Both the position numbers and the translations under genes were made by a program. Below are positions 42,800 through 53,490 of a stretch of 64,000 bases of DNA, piece by piece. The notes beneath the pieces were generated by a model, which saw nothing but the letters and a program-made list of their open reading frames with translations, was not told where the DNA came from and did no database searches. This DNA is from Prostheceraeus crozeri. Taxonomy: Eukaryota; Platyhelminthes; Polycladida; Euryleptidae. The DNA lies in contig CAJQUW010004452.1 of the NCBI GenBank assembly GCA_907163375.1, positions 353,136-417,135 of the forward strand. The letters are read 5' to 3'. Every line of letters starts with the position of its first letter. Position 1 is the first letter of the stretch.

Positions 42800-43561
42800 C
42801 TATCCATTAATGACTTTATTCGCGAGAGCACCAGCTAATCCTCCCAAAGCAGGACCGGCAGCTACCATGATGATAGGCGCTAAAAGTGGTAAGAAGCCAC
42901 CGCGTTGTGATAATAGTTTGCGCTTTGTAGGAATTGATGTTTTTGGATTGCTCAAGGTGCGAAGAACTTTACCATGCTTGGCAATTGCATTGGCCTTTTT
43001 GCTATTTAATGTCATATAACGCACTTTTCGCATTTCCGCGCACATTTTACGAATGAAGGCATTGTTTGCCAGCTTCATTGCCTCACATCGATGATATGGT
43101 TTTAATTTTAATAAGCGACGAAGAGTGAGACAGAACTTTTTGTTTGCATTTGATTGACACTTTTGTCTGCGCGAACGGTGAGATGAACGACGTCTAGCCA
43201 TTTTTGCAGAGCAGCGTCGAAACATCACCGACGTAAACGCATTGAAATAGAGGAAGACATTGAGCACAGCACTAGTAAAAAGTAATACACTGAGAACAGC
43301 CACAGTACCAGTGGGATAGTCAGAAGCAGATACATGTGTGGGTAGCTGTAATGCATCATTCAGTGAGGTACTATAGTTCAATGGAAACGGTTCAGCTGTG
43401 TCGTTTTCTGATGTGTTATGAGCCAGACATGAACAATCTGTTTGTACGATGATGCTTGTAAAGCTTAATGCCTTTGCATCAATTGTGCTTAAGTGGAAAC
43501 GGCTTCCCATAAGCAACGTGTAGAATACATAACTCCAAGCAAGGTAATGAAAGAAGACCAT
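42800..43561 (-). CDS. Element A membrane plus basic two-part protein (253 residues)
   Basis: The first 120 residues look like a type I membrane protein: a hydrophobic start (YLAWSYVFYTLLMGSRFHLS), a short outside part with possible N-glycosylation sites (NTSE, NDTA, NYST) and a membrane span (VAVLSVLLFTSAVLNVFLYF). From Met121 the protein becomes very basic (MARRRSSHRSRRQK), followed by helical LLKLKPYHRCEAMKLANNAF and a tail RKLLSQRGGFLPLLAPIIMV plus glycine/alanine-rich end. That tail type (KxLLxxGGFLPxLLAP) is common in a small Polinton protein. Either two genes are fused or translation also starts at Met121 (43,201). Confidence 0.55.
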   Translation of the reverse strand: MVFFHYLAWSYVFYTLLMGSRFHLSTIDAKALSFTSIIVQTDCSCLAHNTSENDTAEPFPLNYSTSLNDALQLPTHVSASDYPTGTVAVLSVLLFTSAVLNVFLYFNAFTSVMFRRCSAKMARRRSSHRSRRQKCQSNANKKFCLTLRRLLKLKPYHRCEAMKLANNAFIRKMCAEMRKVRYMTLNSKKANAIAKHGKVLRTLSNPKTSIPTKRKLLSQRGGFLPLLAPIIMVAAGPALGGLAGALANKVING

Positions 43562-43760
43562 GATGTATCAGTGATGAAAGTGTATTCGTAGACTGCTTTG
43601 GTTTACAATTATAAGATAGCATATAGTCAACATCTTCACAGTTTGCGTGAATGATGATAGCATTACTCAAACGATGTATCATCTCTCTACAATCACTGGA
43701 TGATAAGTTTTTCCAACACAAGAATCCAATGCCTTGTATAATCATGCTTTCTCTTTTCAA
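43562..43760 (-). CDS. Element A small protein, unknown
   Basis: The frame starts at 43760 with MKRESMIIQGIGFLCWKNLS, then SSDCREMIHRLSNAIIIHAN and CEDVDYMLSYNCKPKQS. It continues in the same frame to 43479, overlapping the next gene, and only the non-overlapping part is given here. The Cys pattern and composition look protein-like but no family is recognised. It sits between the RING gene and the membrane-protein gene on the same strand. Confidence 0.35.
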
Positions 43761-43829
43761 TGAGACGGTGATACAGTGGTGTCATGGTCGTAGATGACTG
43801 TTCTAAAATCGACAAGGATTGCATCAAAA

Positions 43830-44339
43830 TCATTTATACACATTGACTGTTGAAACTACTTCTTGATCACAGATGGGACACAACATAGTTTCCAAAGGTA
43901 CATAGCACGTAGAACACATAACAGAATGACAACATGGTAAAAAGAGAAGGGACCGTTCCCTTTTAAAACACTCAACGCAGTTCCGTTCACATAATAATTT
44001 AAACGTCTCTTCTTCCAATTTCTTTCTGAAGTCACTTTTATTGGTAGAGATACTTAACAAATCAGTTGCAAATGTCACATCTTTCTTTTTCACTCCAGAT
44101 CGTACCAATTTCATCCTCCTATTTTCACTATCATTAGATTGCAGCATGGAAAAATCCTCTATCCATCTTCTATCCAAATGATGATTCATAGCATGCTCAT
44201 CTAGATCCATTAGTCTTTCAACTAAAGCGTCAGCTTTAATATTTTCAGTTACATTTGTAACACTTTCTATAGCATTCAACGAATAACCAAGCTCTCTTGC
44301 TACAGAAGTTGGGAAACGAATGCAACTTTTCATCTTCAA
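43830..44339 (-). CDS. Element A IAP-like RING-finger protein (169 residues)
   Basis: The C terminus has a C3HC4 RING: LLCERNCVECFKRERSLLFL, PCCHSVMCSTCYVPLETMLC, PICDQEVVSTVNVYK. The motif (CxxC...FLPCxHxxxCxxC...CPxC...I..TV.VY) is that of IAP/BIRC and related E3 ubiquitin ligases. The start (SVARELGYSLNAIESVT) resembles a short UBA-like helix pair as found before the RING in IAPs. No BIR domain is present. RINGs of this type ubiquitinate targets in cell-death and innate immune pathways; captured copies in large DNA viruses often block host death. The gene lies next to the right terminal repeat, the usual place for cargo genes. Confidence 0.8.
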   Translation of the reverse strand: MKMKSCIRFPTSVARELGYSLNAIESVTNVTENIKADALVERLMDLDEHAMNHHLDRRWIEDFSMLQSNDSENRRMKLVRSGVKKKDVTFATDLLSISTNKSDFRKKLEEETFKLLCERNCVECFKRERSLLFLPCCHSVMCSTCYVPLETMLCPICDQEVVSTVNVYK

Positions 44340-45138
44340 ATAATTTCAAATGATGATGAGTGTCAGGAATGGACACTCAGTTGAATATGCTTGATATGAC
44401 TTGTACACCTTTGACAGTATTGATGACTCTGTGTAATCTAATACTTTACTTTCACAAACGTGCGTCGAGGTAAATTATTTGACTACACTAACGCTAACAT
44501 TTTATAACATTTGTGTTTCATAAAACGTCATGATCAAACTTTCTAACTATACATCAACCTGTGTTGCAGTAAAACTTTTGTATAACATGATACACTTTCT
44601 GAACACACTCACGAATAAAACTTCGATAATCAAACTTTACTTTCACAAACGTGTGTCACGGTAAAACTATTTGACTACACTAAACGTTGCATTTGCAAAC
44701 CATGATACACTTTCTAACGACACTCACAAGAGCTTGTTCACTAGCGAAGAGAGAAATGAGCTTGTGGCTGCGTGTCGCGCAAGAGTGCCCTCCCATTTCA
44801 TCCCTTCATCATTTAGCCTCGGTGATAGAGGCAAGCAGAACTCATGGTTCATTCTCGCATGTATGGCCAACTATCGGGAGACAAGTGCAATGGAGATTTT
44901 ATGAGGCAATCTGTGGCAGATAGCTAAATGTCGCCCTGGCGGTCAGAGTACAACGTTGAGACGAAAGGCGACCACTTGGAAAAATGACGCAGAGAGGTTT
45001 CACAAGGATTACTATTGCCAACGTCCCGTGCAGTACTCATCGCTACGGACTTCACCGCTGTCTCAAAAGAACGACCATCAACAGGAAGTATGACATCGAA
45101 AATCTCCGTGACTTGCACCGTCAATGACTTGATAGCCA
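44340..45138. repeat. Right inner region of element A with direct and inverted repeats
   Basis: The word TACTTTCACAAACGTG occurs near 44450 and 44639 and TTTGACTACACTAA near 44480 and 44667, so a segment of about 190 bp is duplicated. The stretch 44520-44830 is a diverged reverse complement of 30480-30640. No convincing gene. Confidence 0.5.
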
Positions 45139-47093
45139 GACATGAAAACCGGTGGAGTTGGTAAGAGGTTGGTAGACTTTGATCAGCTTGATAGCAAGCC
45201 GTAGAGAGGGATAGCAAGCCGTGATTCACAAGCGTTTTGCAATGGAGATGTTTAGATGCCACCCATGACAAGATAGCTAAGACTCAACCGATTGGCGTGC
45301 AAAGTGCTACGTTGAGAACTGTGTCAAATGCCCAACATGAGTTGCCCCAGCGGTTTCGGTCTAGAATATGACACACTCCCTTTCCACACTTATCACTACG
45401 CATCATCCGCGTCCCGAAGGAACACCCTGTCAGTGGAATATTACAGCAAAACTCTCCGTGTCTTCAACTTTTTAGCGCTACTTATGAAATTTTATAAGTA
45501 GTCTGTCAATATAGGTCTGATGAATAGCAATCGAACCTTTTGAATCAAGTCAGACGGACTTGTAGAAGCAAAGTTGCAAGCCTTTAAAGTTTTGGAGTCT
45601 TTTATGGCCTTGGAGACGAAGGCCATCTCCTGGCGAACCTTTAAGTCTGACGCCTCAGCTGATATCAGCATTGAAATTTTCTAAGTCGGTTTCCTACTCG
45701 GTTTCCTACGGAAACCCGAAATTTGGAATGTCCGATGCTATCATCGGAGCTCCGGAGTTCACCTACCCCAACCCAGTCGGGGGGGGAGAACTGACTTCCA
45801 CAAGCAGAGATTCCACTTATATAGTTTGTGGCGATCAGCTGATGACGCAATATCCATCATCCAAATCTTTAAACACGTCTATCTCCGGTTCTAGTGCTCC
45901 GATTGACTTCAAATTTTGATAGGGTAGTCTTCTCACACTCAGGTTTCATGGAAGCCATCCCTCAACTTTCTCCGATCACCAGAAGTTGACTTAAAACACT
46001 CGCCCATTTCTTCAAAAATAACCAAAGTCTTGGAAAATGAGCAAACATTCGATTTTAAACAAGCTCTCATTTGGAAACGGAGCCTGCCATAGGTCTCAAA
46101 ATGAAGGAGCCTAGAAAACAAAGTGCAGTCTTGCCCGTAAAAGAAACCCGACGTCTTCACTCACTTCCATTCCTGAGTGAGAAATCGTCAAAGTTGGCTA
46201 AAATAGCGACATTTCACATTTGGACTTGAAAACTGAAAACCTCACCAAAGTCCATTTCACACCTTTCTGAGCAATTTTGGAGTTTTCGACCAACTTGGTC
46301 GGTTGAGTCGTCGGGGGGTGGGGGGGCGATTTTTCACCGACCCAACTTTTGACGACAAACACGATGAGATGGGTCTCGGAGCTCAATTCTAACAGTTTGA
46401 AATTTTTTTTCACGAAAAAATCCTAAGTGTCGAGGCCCAAGGTGACGAAAATTTTCGAAAAAAAATTTTGTGCGAATTTCAACCTGAAACCTTGATAGAA
46501 GTTTGTTTCACATGATTCTGAACAACTTTGGTCTTTTCAACTAACTTGGTCGATTGAGTCGTTGGGGGGGGGGGGGGGGGCGATTTTTCATGAAAATGTC
46601 AAACATTCCATTTTCGATGAGGAACACGATGGGATGACCAACTTGGTCGGTTGAGTAGTCGTCGGGGGGGGGGGGACAGTTTCGTCCTCTCGGACCCATC
46701 CTTCCATCACATCCTTAGCGCTTTCCCTCACCTTCCTTCCAGAGGGGGGGGGCTGAGTCAGCATGATGACTCATCGTTGCTCACACGCGAGGTCATCACC
46801 TAAGGTCACGTGAGGTCATCCCCTAAGGTCACGCGAGGTCATCACCTGAGGTCACGCGAGGTGATCACATAAGGTCACGCGAGGTCACGGGGCTGAGTCA
46901 GCATGATGACTCATCGTTGCACATTTTGTGCTTCCTTTTGGGATGGGATTTCACCTAAGGTCACGCGAGGTCATCACCTTAAGTCAGGCGAGGTCATTCC
47001 CTAAGGTCACGCGAGGTCACGGGGCTGAGTCTACATGATGACTCATCGTTGCACATTTTGTGCTTCCTTTTGGGATGGGATTACTACTCAGCT
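45139..47093. repeat. Right terminal inverted repeat of element A
   Basis: Mate of 27281-29565. Ends CTACTCAGCT at 47093. Contains fewer copies of the 23-bp GGTCACGCGAGGTCATC-type repeat than the left arm and a G-run of 18 near 46564-46581. Frames at 45671-45919 and 45939-46160 are mirror images of frames in the left arm and are not called. Confidence 0.9.
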
Positions 47094-49590
47094 GCCACGA
47101 CAGTTGCTGATTACTCCTCTGCTTTCAGTTGTGCTCATATTGTTACGCCATTCTCAGACTCTGATGCCTCATTTAGATTATCTGTAAAAAAATCATAAGA
47201 ATCGGTGCCAGAGTTTGTGATCAATAATTCGATTCTTCCTTTTGTCACTTTCTCCATTGAAAGATAAAAAGAAGGAAACTTAAGCACTACTCGATTGATG
47301 CACGAACTGTTTGCAAGGCGTGGATGTAATAATTAATAAGGCGTACCAACAAAATTTAACAACAGACTTTTCCTGCTCAGCTGCTGTCTGAGATCAAGAT
47401 CATACTGTATATTCGCAAAAGTAATTTGAAAATGTCCACGATGATGCAGACGTAAAATTTATGTACGATTCATAAGAAATTGCTCGGTAAACTTAAATAG
47501 ACGGACAAGCAAGCTGTCGTCAGCTACTACAGTTCATTTAAGTAAATATCACTCGATGGGTAATGACATTGAAGAAGTGCAGTACACGTCTTCAGGCGGG
47601 GAAGGGTTACATGGAATTTTTTTACCAATGCTCAACTGAGCAGATTACTTTTGTCGTTTGATGAATTAAAAGACAAGATTGAAAGAATGTCTTATTTATT
47701 TCGATACAAAAACGAGTCACTGAAGAAGAGAGATTCATCCAATGCTATGCATTGTATGTCACTGCGCAGTTTGACAACATATCAATGAATCGTTTACATA
47801 GCTTCATCTGTTACAATACAATTATTATATATATATTCCGATATTCTGCAGAATGCACCGAATTTTGAGGAAAGAACAAAAAGTGAAGAACATTTTATTC
47901 GTGACTACAATGCCAATAAAAATATAGTAAATTATTGATGGATTTGACTACAGACTAGAATTTTGCACACGTACTAGAGTTGTTCTGCATCGCATCGAAA
48001 ACTATTTTCTGACTGTTTTTTGCTTAAGTAGCACATTCAACTGATCCAATGTTCGTCGGTGGGCGCGAGAAAGTTCTCATTTTCAATAAAGAATGTGACC
48101 AAAACACCAAGCTGGTTGCTGGATAGGGAGGAATAATCACGGGAGATAATTAGAAGTGATTGCTATTTTGACGTTCTGCGATCACCTGTCATCCCACATT
48201 TTACAAATGGAAGAGGCGCTCAACTGATTTACCAACAAGATGATGCATCAGTCATTCTGCAGCGACTTTTCTTGTGGTATTGTGTCACATTTGTACGTGC
48301 AACTTCCATGAAGATACATTGGAGGAATTGAGTGACCCTCATCTTCAAACAATCCGACCCTGTTTTTTGGACTTCCTTGCGTCAAAATATGATTAGGAGC
48401 CAGAAGTCGTTTATCGAGACTCAATTCCTGGTTGAAGAATTGAAGGATATAAGGCACTACGATTTCTCGCGAAATATTTAAACGCACAATGAGAAGCTTC
48501 GTTAAACGTCTTCATCAATCTGTTGAAGCTGAATCTGACTTATTTGAGTAAAATGTTTTGGTACTTCTCAGTGACAAATTTGTTTCTAATAGTATAAATA
48601 TCTAATCATGCTGATCGCTTTCTTTGTCAGTAAAATTAATTCCCTATCAGTGGCTCTTCAAACGCCAAAACTATTTCTTTTCACCCTGTACATGTGCATA
48701 TATAAATTATGCAATGTAGAGATGACATTAAGCATGAACAATGTGCAATTAGTTTTAAAGCTACAGGAAATTGAACGTGTCTTATTTTGGTAAAAAGCTA
48801 TGCTATACCAAAAGTATGATTGCTGTCAAAATGGGGTGATTAGAGTCGATAGACATGTGTCAACTTACTTCAGCGTATGTGAATCTTGAGGTTGATTTAA
48901 CTTATATCATTTATATAAAGCTTTAGATTAGGTCCATAAGATACCTAACTTTCCAAAGTTCACACTGTCTAGTGGCGGATCGTGACTTTGGCTCAGGTGG
49001 GTGGGGCACAAAATCGGCCTATTCCTTTAACTGCAGCATTTCACGTACTTCGACAAAGTCATCACAGATGTTTTGTAGAACATAGCAAAATCAAATTTAC
49101 TTGTAGCTTTAAAATTGGATTGACTCAGACCTATAGCGCACAATGGTTCATTTAGGCTCAGTATATTTCTGATACAGCTATTGACTAACTCTCGGTGTCT
49201 AGTTCCTTGTAGCTTAAGTTGTAGGAGTTTTTAATCTCATGCATTGGTATAAGCTTCATATTTACATAAATGAGCAGACTACTAGATAAATGTTAGCAGT
49301 ATATCATCATTGAATTCTTTAATTAAGTAATTCAACGGAATTATTAATAATTTACAAATATCAAAGTATTCCTCTGCTTTCGGAAATTTGACTCAATGTA
49401 TTAAGAAATTGAACAGCCTCACTACAAGTGAAGGTCCTTTATCACAAGGAATATCGTCTCTACGGCATCTTCAATATTCCTCTGGCCAGAAGTCTCAAGT
49501 TGGGATAACCTGGAGGATTTCTGGTTTATGCAAGTGATTTTTAATCTTTATTGACTATTTTTTGGCACAAAACCTTGTCAGTTTATATTT
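47094..49590. other. Intergenic, no gene recognised
   Basis: AT-rich flank of element A. At about 48970-49010, AGTGGCGGATCGTGACTTTG with GGTGGGTGGGGCACAAAA resembles a widespread transposon-end sequence in animals, but no partner end is seen. A frame at 48248-48487 (minus) is unsupported. Confidence 0.5.
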
Positions 49591-49690
49591 TAGGATGGTG
49601 CACCACCACAGTTTCCCTCGTTGTGCGGAGTTGGCTGGACGAAAAATTTCTCATGAGATGCATCGCTCGTCGTGTTGCAGTGGAGTGGCC

Positions 49691-51030
49691 CAAAGATATT
49701 TAATTGTTTAAAAGGGCTAGATGAGAAATAGATGCCTGAATTTGAACCCATTTTAGTACGATCCTTATCGTGGCAAAAAGGCATTACGGCAATGGGGCGA
49801 AATTGCTGTTTTGTCGGCTGCACGGAGTGCAATGCGACAAAAAGCCTTGGAAATGGAACATGATGTAAAGCACAATTCACTGATACTGTATGATAAGTTT
49901 CAAGAATATTTGTTCTGTAGTTTCTCTGAAAAAAATTGTTGAAGATGAGAGCGGTGATGCAGCAATTTAGTGCAGTACTATCAATTTGGAAGAAAAAATA
50001 TTCACATGAAGACTGATGAGTATTGATAAGCACACAACTCCCTCTGTTGAAATCATGACTATTAACAAATTCAGTGAGAATCCGAATATTACACTGAGCA
50101 ATTGGCTATTAATAAGGCTCAACCATGTCAACAACGCTCTTCGAGTTATTCACCAGGCTGAAACTACAACATGGATCCATGCATTGCAGATAATTAACAG
50201 AGGGCATTTAAGGTCCAAGTGGAATCGACCATCGGATGTCTGTCAATGTCAAAGATGTTGTCAATGTGCATTGTACTGTATAACATGCGTAATATATGTT
50301 GTTTGTTTTTATTTGCTTAAGCCAATTTTATATCAAATTTTCTGATAATTCATATATATTTTTTCTGTTGTGTCAGGTAATTTCTTACCACAAAATTACA
50401 TTTACGCGTTAGATTATTGCCAAGCTTGGCAATCGCGTTTGGCGTGGCCGGGCAACGGTGGGCACAGCAACGATATTACATGTACAACCATAGCCAGGCT
50501 TCGCACTTATTACAAAGAAACAATCTGCAAGATCAAAAGTAAAGACGCGGCTCAATTTTCTGTTCAGAAAAGTCATTTAATCATGTATTAGGTGAATTGT
50601 AAGTGAACTTTACTCTGCTTTTATCTAAGAATGAAACAATTGGTTTTCATTTGTGCTATTCCTATATAACATGCGCTCTTCAGATTTAATATTCAACTCA
50701 CATAAAATAATGCAATGAAGTCTAATTGAAAGAATTGTGTGCCCTTATTTACAACTGCGTTTTGCAAGACATCTGAAAAAGAAGAATAGACTATATTTGT
50801 TGTAATTTGGACGTTGTTTTCAGACATGTATAAAAATTCCTTGATTTATTATTAAAATGCGTTTTGGTTCTGTAATTACTAAAAAGAGGTAATGAAAAGG
50901 AAGATTTGTTGCTCGATTACAAATATTTTCAAATTCATGGAATATCAGCTGATTTTCACTGGTTTCGTTGTACACAAGGTAAAAACACGTATATTTCCTA
51001 TCTAACCCTTTATAATATTTAATATCTTTG
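49691..51030. mobile_element. hAT-like non-autonomous element 1 (1340 bp)
   Basis: Starts CAAAGATATTTAATTG and ends in TTAATATCTTTG; the ends match over about 40 bp as imperfect inverted repeats. The 8-bp duplication GAGTGGCC is at 49683-49690 and 51031-51038, inside the WP codons of the transposase relic. No transposase frame inside. A perfect palindrome TTGCCAAGCTTGGCAA lies at about 50417-50432. 8-bp duplications fit hAT elements. Confidence 0.8.
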
Positions 51031-51095
51031 GAGTGGCCCCACAGATCCCCGACTTAACCCCGCTCGACTTCTTCGTAAAAGGCTATCTTAAACAG

Positions 51096-52235
51096 CAGAG
51101 ATGTAACCGGTCCGGAATATTCCAGACCGGACCGGCGACCGGCACCGGTATACCGGCGTCCGGCAGTGGACCGACGACCGGCATTGGACTGGCGACCGGA
51201 TCTTTCGATGAATATATAGAGTTAAACATTGTTGCCTATAACTTGATACCGCATAAAATTACAAGCGAATAGGCCTGTCGTGAGGTCAGTTATGGAGGCT
51301 GTAGGCCGAAACCTGATGTGCGAGCCTACTAGGCTATCGGCTCATAGAGTAGACTAAGCATAAGATTGATGTATAGCTGTAGGTAGGCATTAATATAATG
51401 TACAGGCCTACGATGCACTATATTTAGGCCTTTATATATAGGCCCATCTTGTACCAGATAGGTCCTTTATAGTAGGCTAGACCTGCCTGTTATATGCTTA
51501 GCAGGCCCTAGCTACATGTTAGAATGTTACAATTCCTAGCCTAGGCTAGGAACACTTGATTTGATTTTGTCTAGAGCTAGGTTTATGCAGCATCATCTAT
51601 TGAACGTACCTTTGTAACATTTTACGACAACAAGCTAGAGATTTAGAAGGACACGACGGTGGCGGTACTCTGCATGATTTTGTTTTACATAGACGTATGG
51701 CAAAATGTAGTCTAAGCTTAGTTATCAGATTAAAATCCTTCAGTTCCCCATATACTACACCTAATGGAAAGAGACATAGGTGATTACATTTTTATATGTT
51801 AATTTTTCACAACAATTAAAAGTTCTAGAATTTCATTGGCAGTGCAATGGGAAAAAATAAGATGGAATGGCCTAACTAAGTCAAAAGATGCCTAGCACCG
51901 AGAAACAGCCACTGTTACCTGAGAAGATTGCGCGCCTTGCTGGTGAAAGCACGTGATCAAGTCATCAAGCATCGAACGGGAAAGTGCGTACCGGATAGAT
52001 ATCAGAATTGCATGCACAGAAGTTTTCACGCCTAGAGGAGAGCGCATACCGTATGTAAATGTGCCTTGAAAACGGCTGCTAAAATTAACAATTTACTGAT
52101 TGTCATGATGGATTCAACATGAAGGACCGGATGAAATTATGCCGATGTGACCGTCTCTGCCGGTATTGGCCGGTCTGATTTTTCAGACCGGACCGGCAAC
52201 CTGCGCCGGTCTACCGGCGACCGGTTACATCTCTG
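51096..52235. mobile_element. hAT-like non-autonomous element 2 (1140 bp)
   Basis: Starts CAGAGATGTAACCGGTC and ends GACCGGTTACATCTCTG, with an 8-bp duplication TTAAACAG at 51088-51095 and 52236-52243. The terminal 100-130 bp on each side is packed with ACCGG/CCGGT words (subterminal repeats, as hAT transposases bind). No coding frame inside; several AGGCCT palindromes in the middle. Different in sequence from element 1. Confidence 0.88.
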
Positions 52236-52420
52236 TTAAACAGATAGTTTACGCTACGAAACCCTGAAATACCAATGATCTCAAAAAAATTTGGCGGGTT
52301 GTTCAGAGTATTAGCAACACTGTTGGTCTTCTCGCAAAAGTGATGCTAAAGTTTCGTCGTCATCTTTCTGCCTGAGAGCGTTGGTTTCCACATTGAACAG
52401 TTGAAAAGTTATCATTCAAA

Positions 52421-52868
52421 TGACATATAACGATAGTCGGATTCGTACAATTATATTCTACCCGATTCGTAGAATACAGACGACTTTTAAGTATCTTTTT
52501 CTTGATATTTTTGAGAAATATACATATGATACTACTAATTATATACTTCTTATAATAAACTCATTTGCAAAACTTTGCTGTCATAATTAGTAACCGCAAA
52601 CCCTGAGCATCCTTAGGGCACATAGTCCTCAACATAAAACGCAATATGAAATCAGAGTTTGTACACATCAAAAAAATACTTTTTTTAATCACCCTGTATA
52701 ACAGTTTCTTTACTTTTCTGCCTATTGGTAAAAACGGAATCAATATTATAGTCAATGAGAGGCACCGAGGGCTCCTTCTACGCTGCTCATTTGATCATGC
52801 GTTCCTGTAGTGTTGAATGTGACTATTTCTCTGACACATGTGACATTCGAATATTGCAATGTCAGTAA
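52421..52868. other. Spacer between the nested transposons and element B
   Basis: No gene recognised. A minus-strand frame at 52561-52755 is unsupported. Confidence 0.5.
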
Positions 52869-53090
52869 TGGGCAAAAGACCGTTCCAGGACACCATAAAA
52901 TCAAAAAAATTGGTATCTTTAAAAACGACATAAATTCATGAATTTGAACCCTTTTTCAGGTTTTTAAGACCTAAATTCATGAATTTAGTCCATTCAAAAA
53001 GTACCATTTTTTCAAAAAATGACATTTTTAAAAACGACATAAATTCATGAATTTGAACCCTTTTTCAGGTTATGAAGACCTAAATTCATA

Positions 53091-53124
53091 AATCGGCTAA
53101 AGCCAGAGGAGCTTCGCTCCGATT
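53091..53124. repeat. Double-hairpin module, type 1 (spacer copy)
   Basis: 34 bp: AATCGG opens and CCGATT closes, enclosing two hairpins, GGCTAAAGCC and GGAGCTTCGCTCC. Identical over all 34 positions to the copies inside the polymerase gene at 61915-61948 and 61969-62002. Confidence 0.85.
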
Positions 53125-53187
53125 TGGGCGTTTTTAAAAATACCCAATTTTCAAATTTTTCAAAATCTCAAAATTTGAGAATTACAA

Positions 53188-53218
53188 TCGGGCGAAGCCC
53201 TAGAACCTTCGGTTCGAT
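53188..53218. repeat. Double-hairpin module, type 2b (spacer copy)
   Basis: GGGCGAAGCCC hairpin followed by GAACCTTCGGTTC hairpin, within TCG...CGA. The same pair occurs at 63197-63223 and, altered, at 61412-61441. Confidence 0.8.
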
Positions 53219-53434
53219 TTTCATTGCTTAAATCATGACCGTTCCAGGACACCAAAAATCATAAAAGTTGAGAATTTCAAATTTGTGATTATGACATTTT
53301 TCATTGCTTAAATCATGACCGTTCCAGGTCATGTAAAACCGGACACCGAAAATCATAAAAGTTGAGAATTTCAAATTCATGAATTTTATCCATCTTTCAG
53401 GTTTTTAAAATATATCATGTGACTAAAAATATTT

Positions 53435-53490
53435 GAAGGAATTGACATATTCTTAACAATAAGTTTAGGTACTTTTACAATTGTCATTCA
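53435..53490 (+). repeat. Duplicated piece of the 226-residue membrane protein gene
   Basis: About 50 bp (AAGGAATTGACATATTCTTA...) match 55452-55505 with only a few substitutions. The source codes for the first membrane segment (GIFLTISLGALTIV). It lies between the hairpins and the first gene, as a stray copy. Confidence 0.65.

Larger units (their letters stand above)
27281..47093 (-). mobile_element. Element A: Polinton/Maverick, about 19.8 kb, fossil
   Basis: Bounded by inverted repeats of about 2 kb that start AGCTGAGTAG and end CTACTCAGCT, matching the AG...CT termini of Polintons. Polintons are virus-like DNA elements with integrase, protease, packaging ATPase and jelly-roll capsid genes; all of these are recognised here, mostly on the minus strand. 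No DNA polymerase gene was recognised. A separate DNA transposon sits inside its ATPase gene, and about two other breaks are suspected, so the copy is dead. Near-identical end repeats suggest it is fairly young or that the ends have been homogenised. The flanking 6-mers (AATACC left, GCCACG right) do not match as a target duplication. Confidence 0.92.
49591..52420 (+). pseudogene. Tc1/mariner-like transposase relic split by two insertions
   Basis: Three pieces lie in order on the plus strand. 49591-49690 reads DGAPPQFPSL and, in a second frame, VRSWLDEKF then ARRVAVEWP. 51039-51095 reads PQIPDLTPLDFFVKGYLKQ. 52244-52420 reads IVYATKP, LKKIWRVVQSI and KVMLKFRRHLSA. The words QDGAPPHF....WL.E.F....I.......WPPRSPDLTPLDFFLWGYLK...Y are the C-terminal catalytic half of a mariner-type transposase, with the last catalytic Asp in SPDLTPLDFF. 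Two hAT-like elements sit at 49691-51030 and 51096-52235. Stops and a frame change show it was already decayed. Confidence 0.8.
52879..53400. repeat. Left-end direct repeats of element B
   Basis: AAAAACGACATAAATTCATG recurs at 52921 and 53030 (period 109), each followed by AATTTGAACCCTTTTTCAGG. GACCGTTCCAGG recurs near 52879, 53238 and 53318, twice preceded by TTGCTTAAATCAT, and AAAATCATAAAAGTTGAGAA occurs near 53255 and 53349. Looks like a subterminal repeat zone. Confidence 0.6.

Noticed and set aside
49590-50033. 147-residue minus-strand frame
   Set aside because: Lies across the boundary of the mariner relic and hAT-like element 1; it is the shadow of a plus-strand transposase piece.
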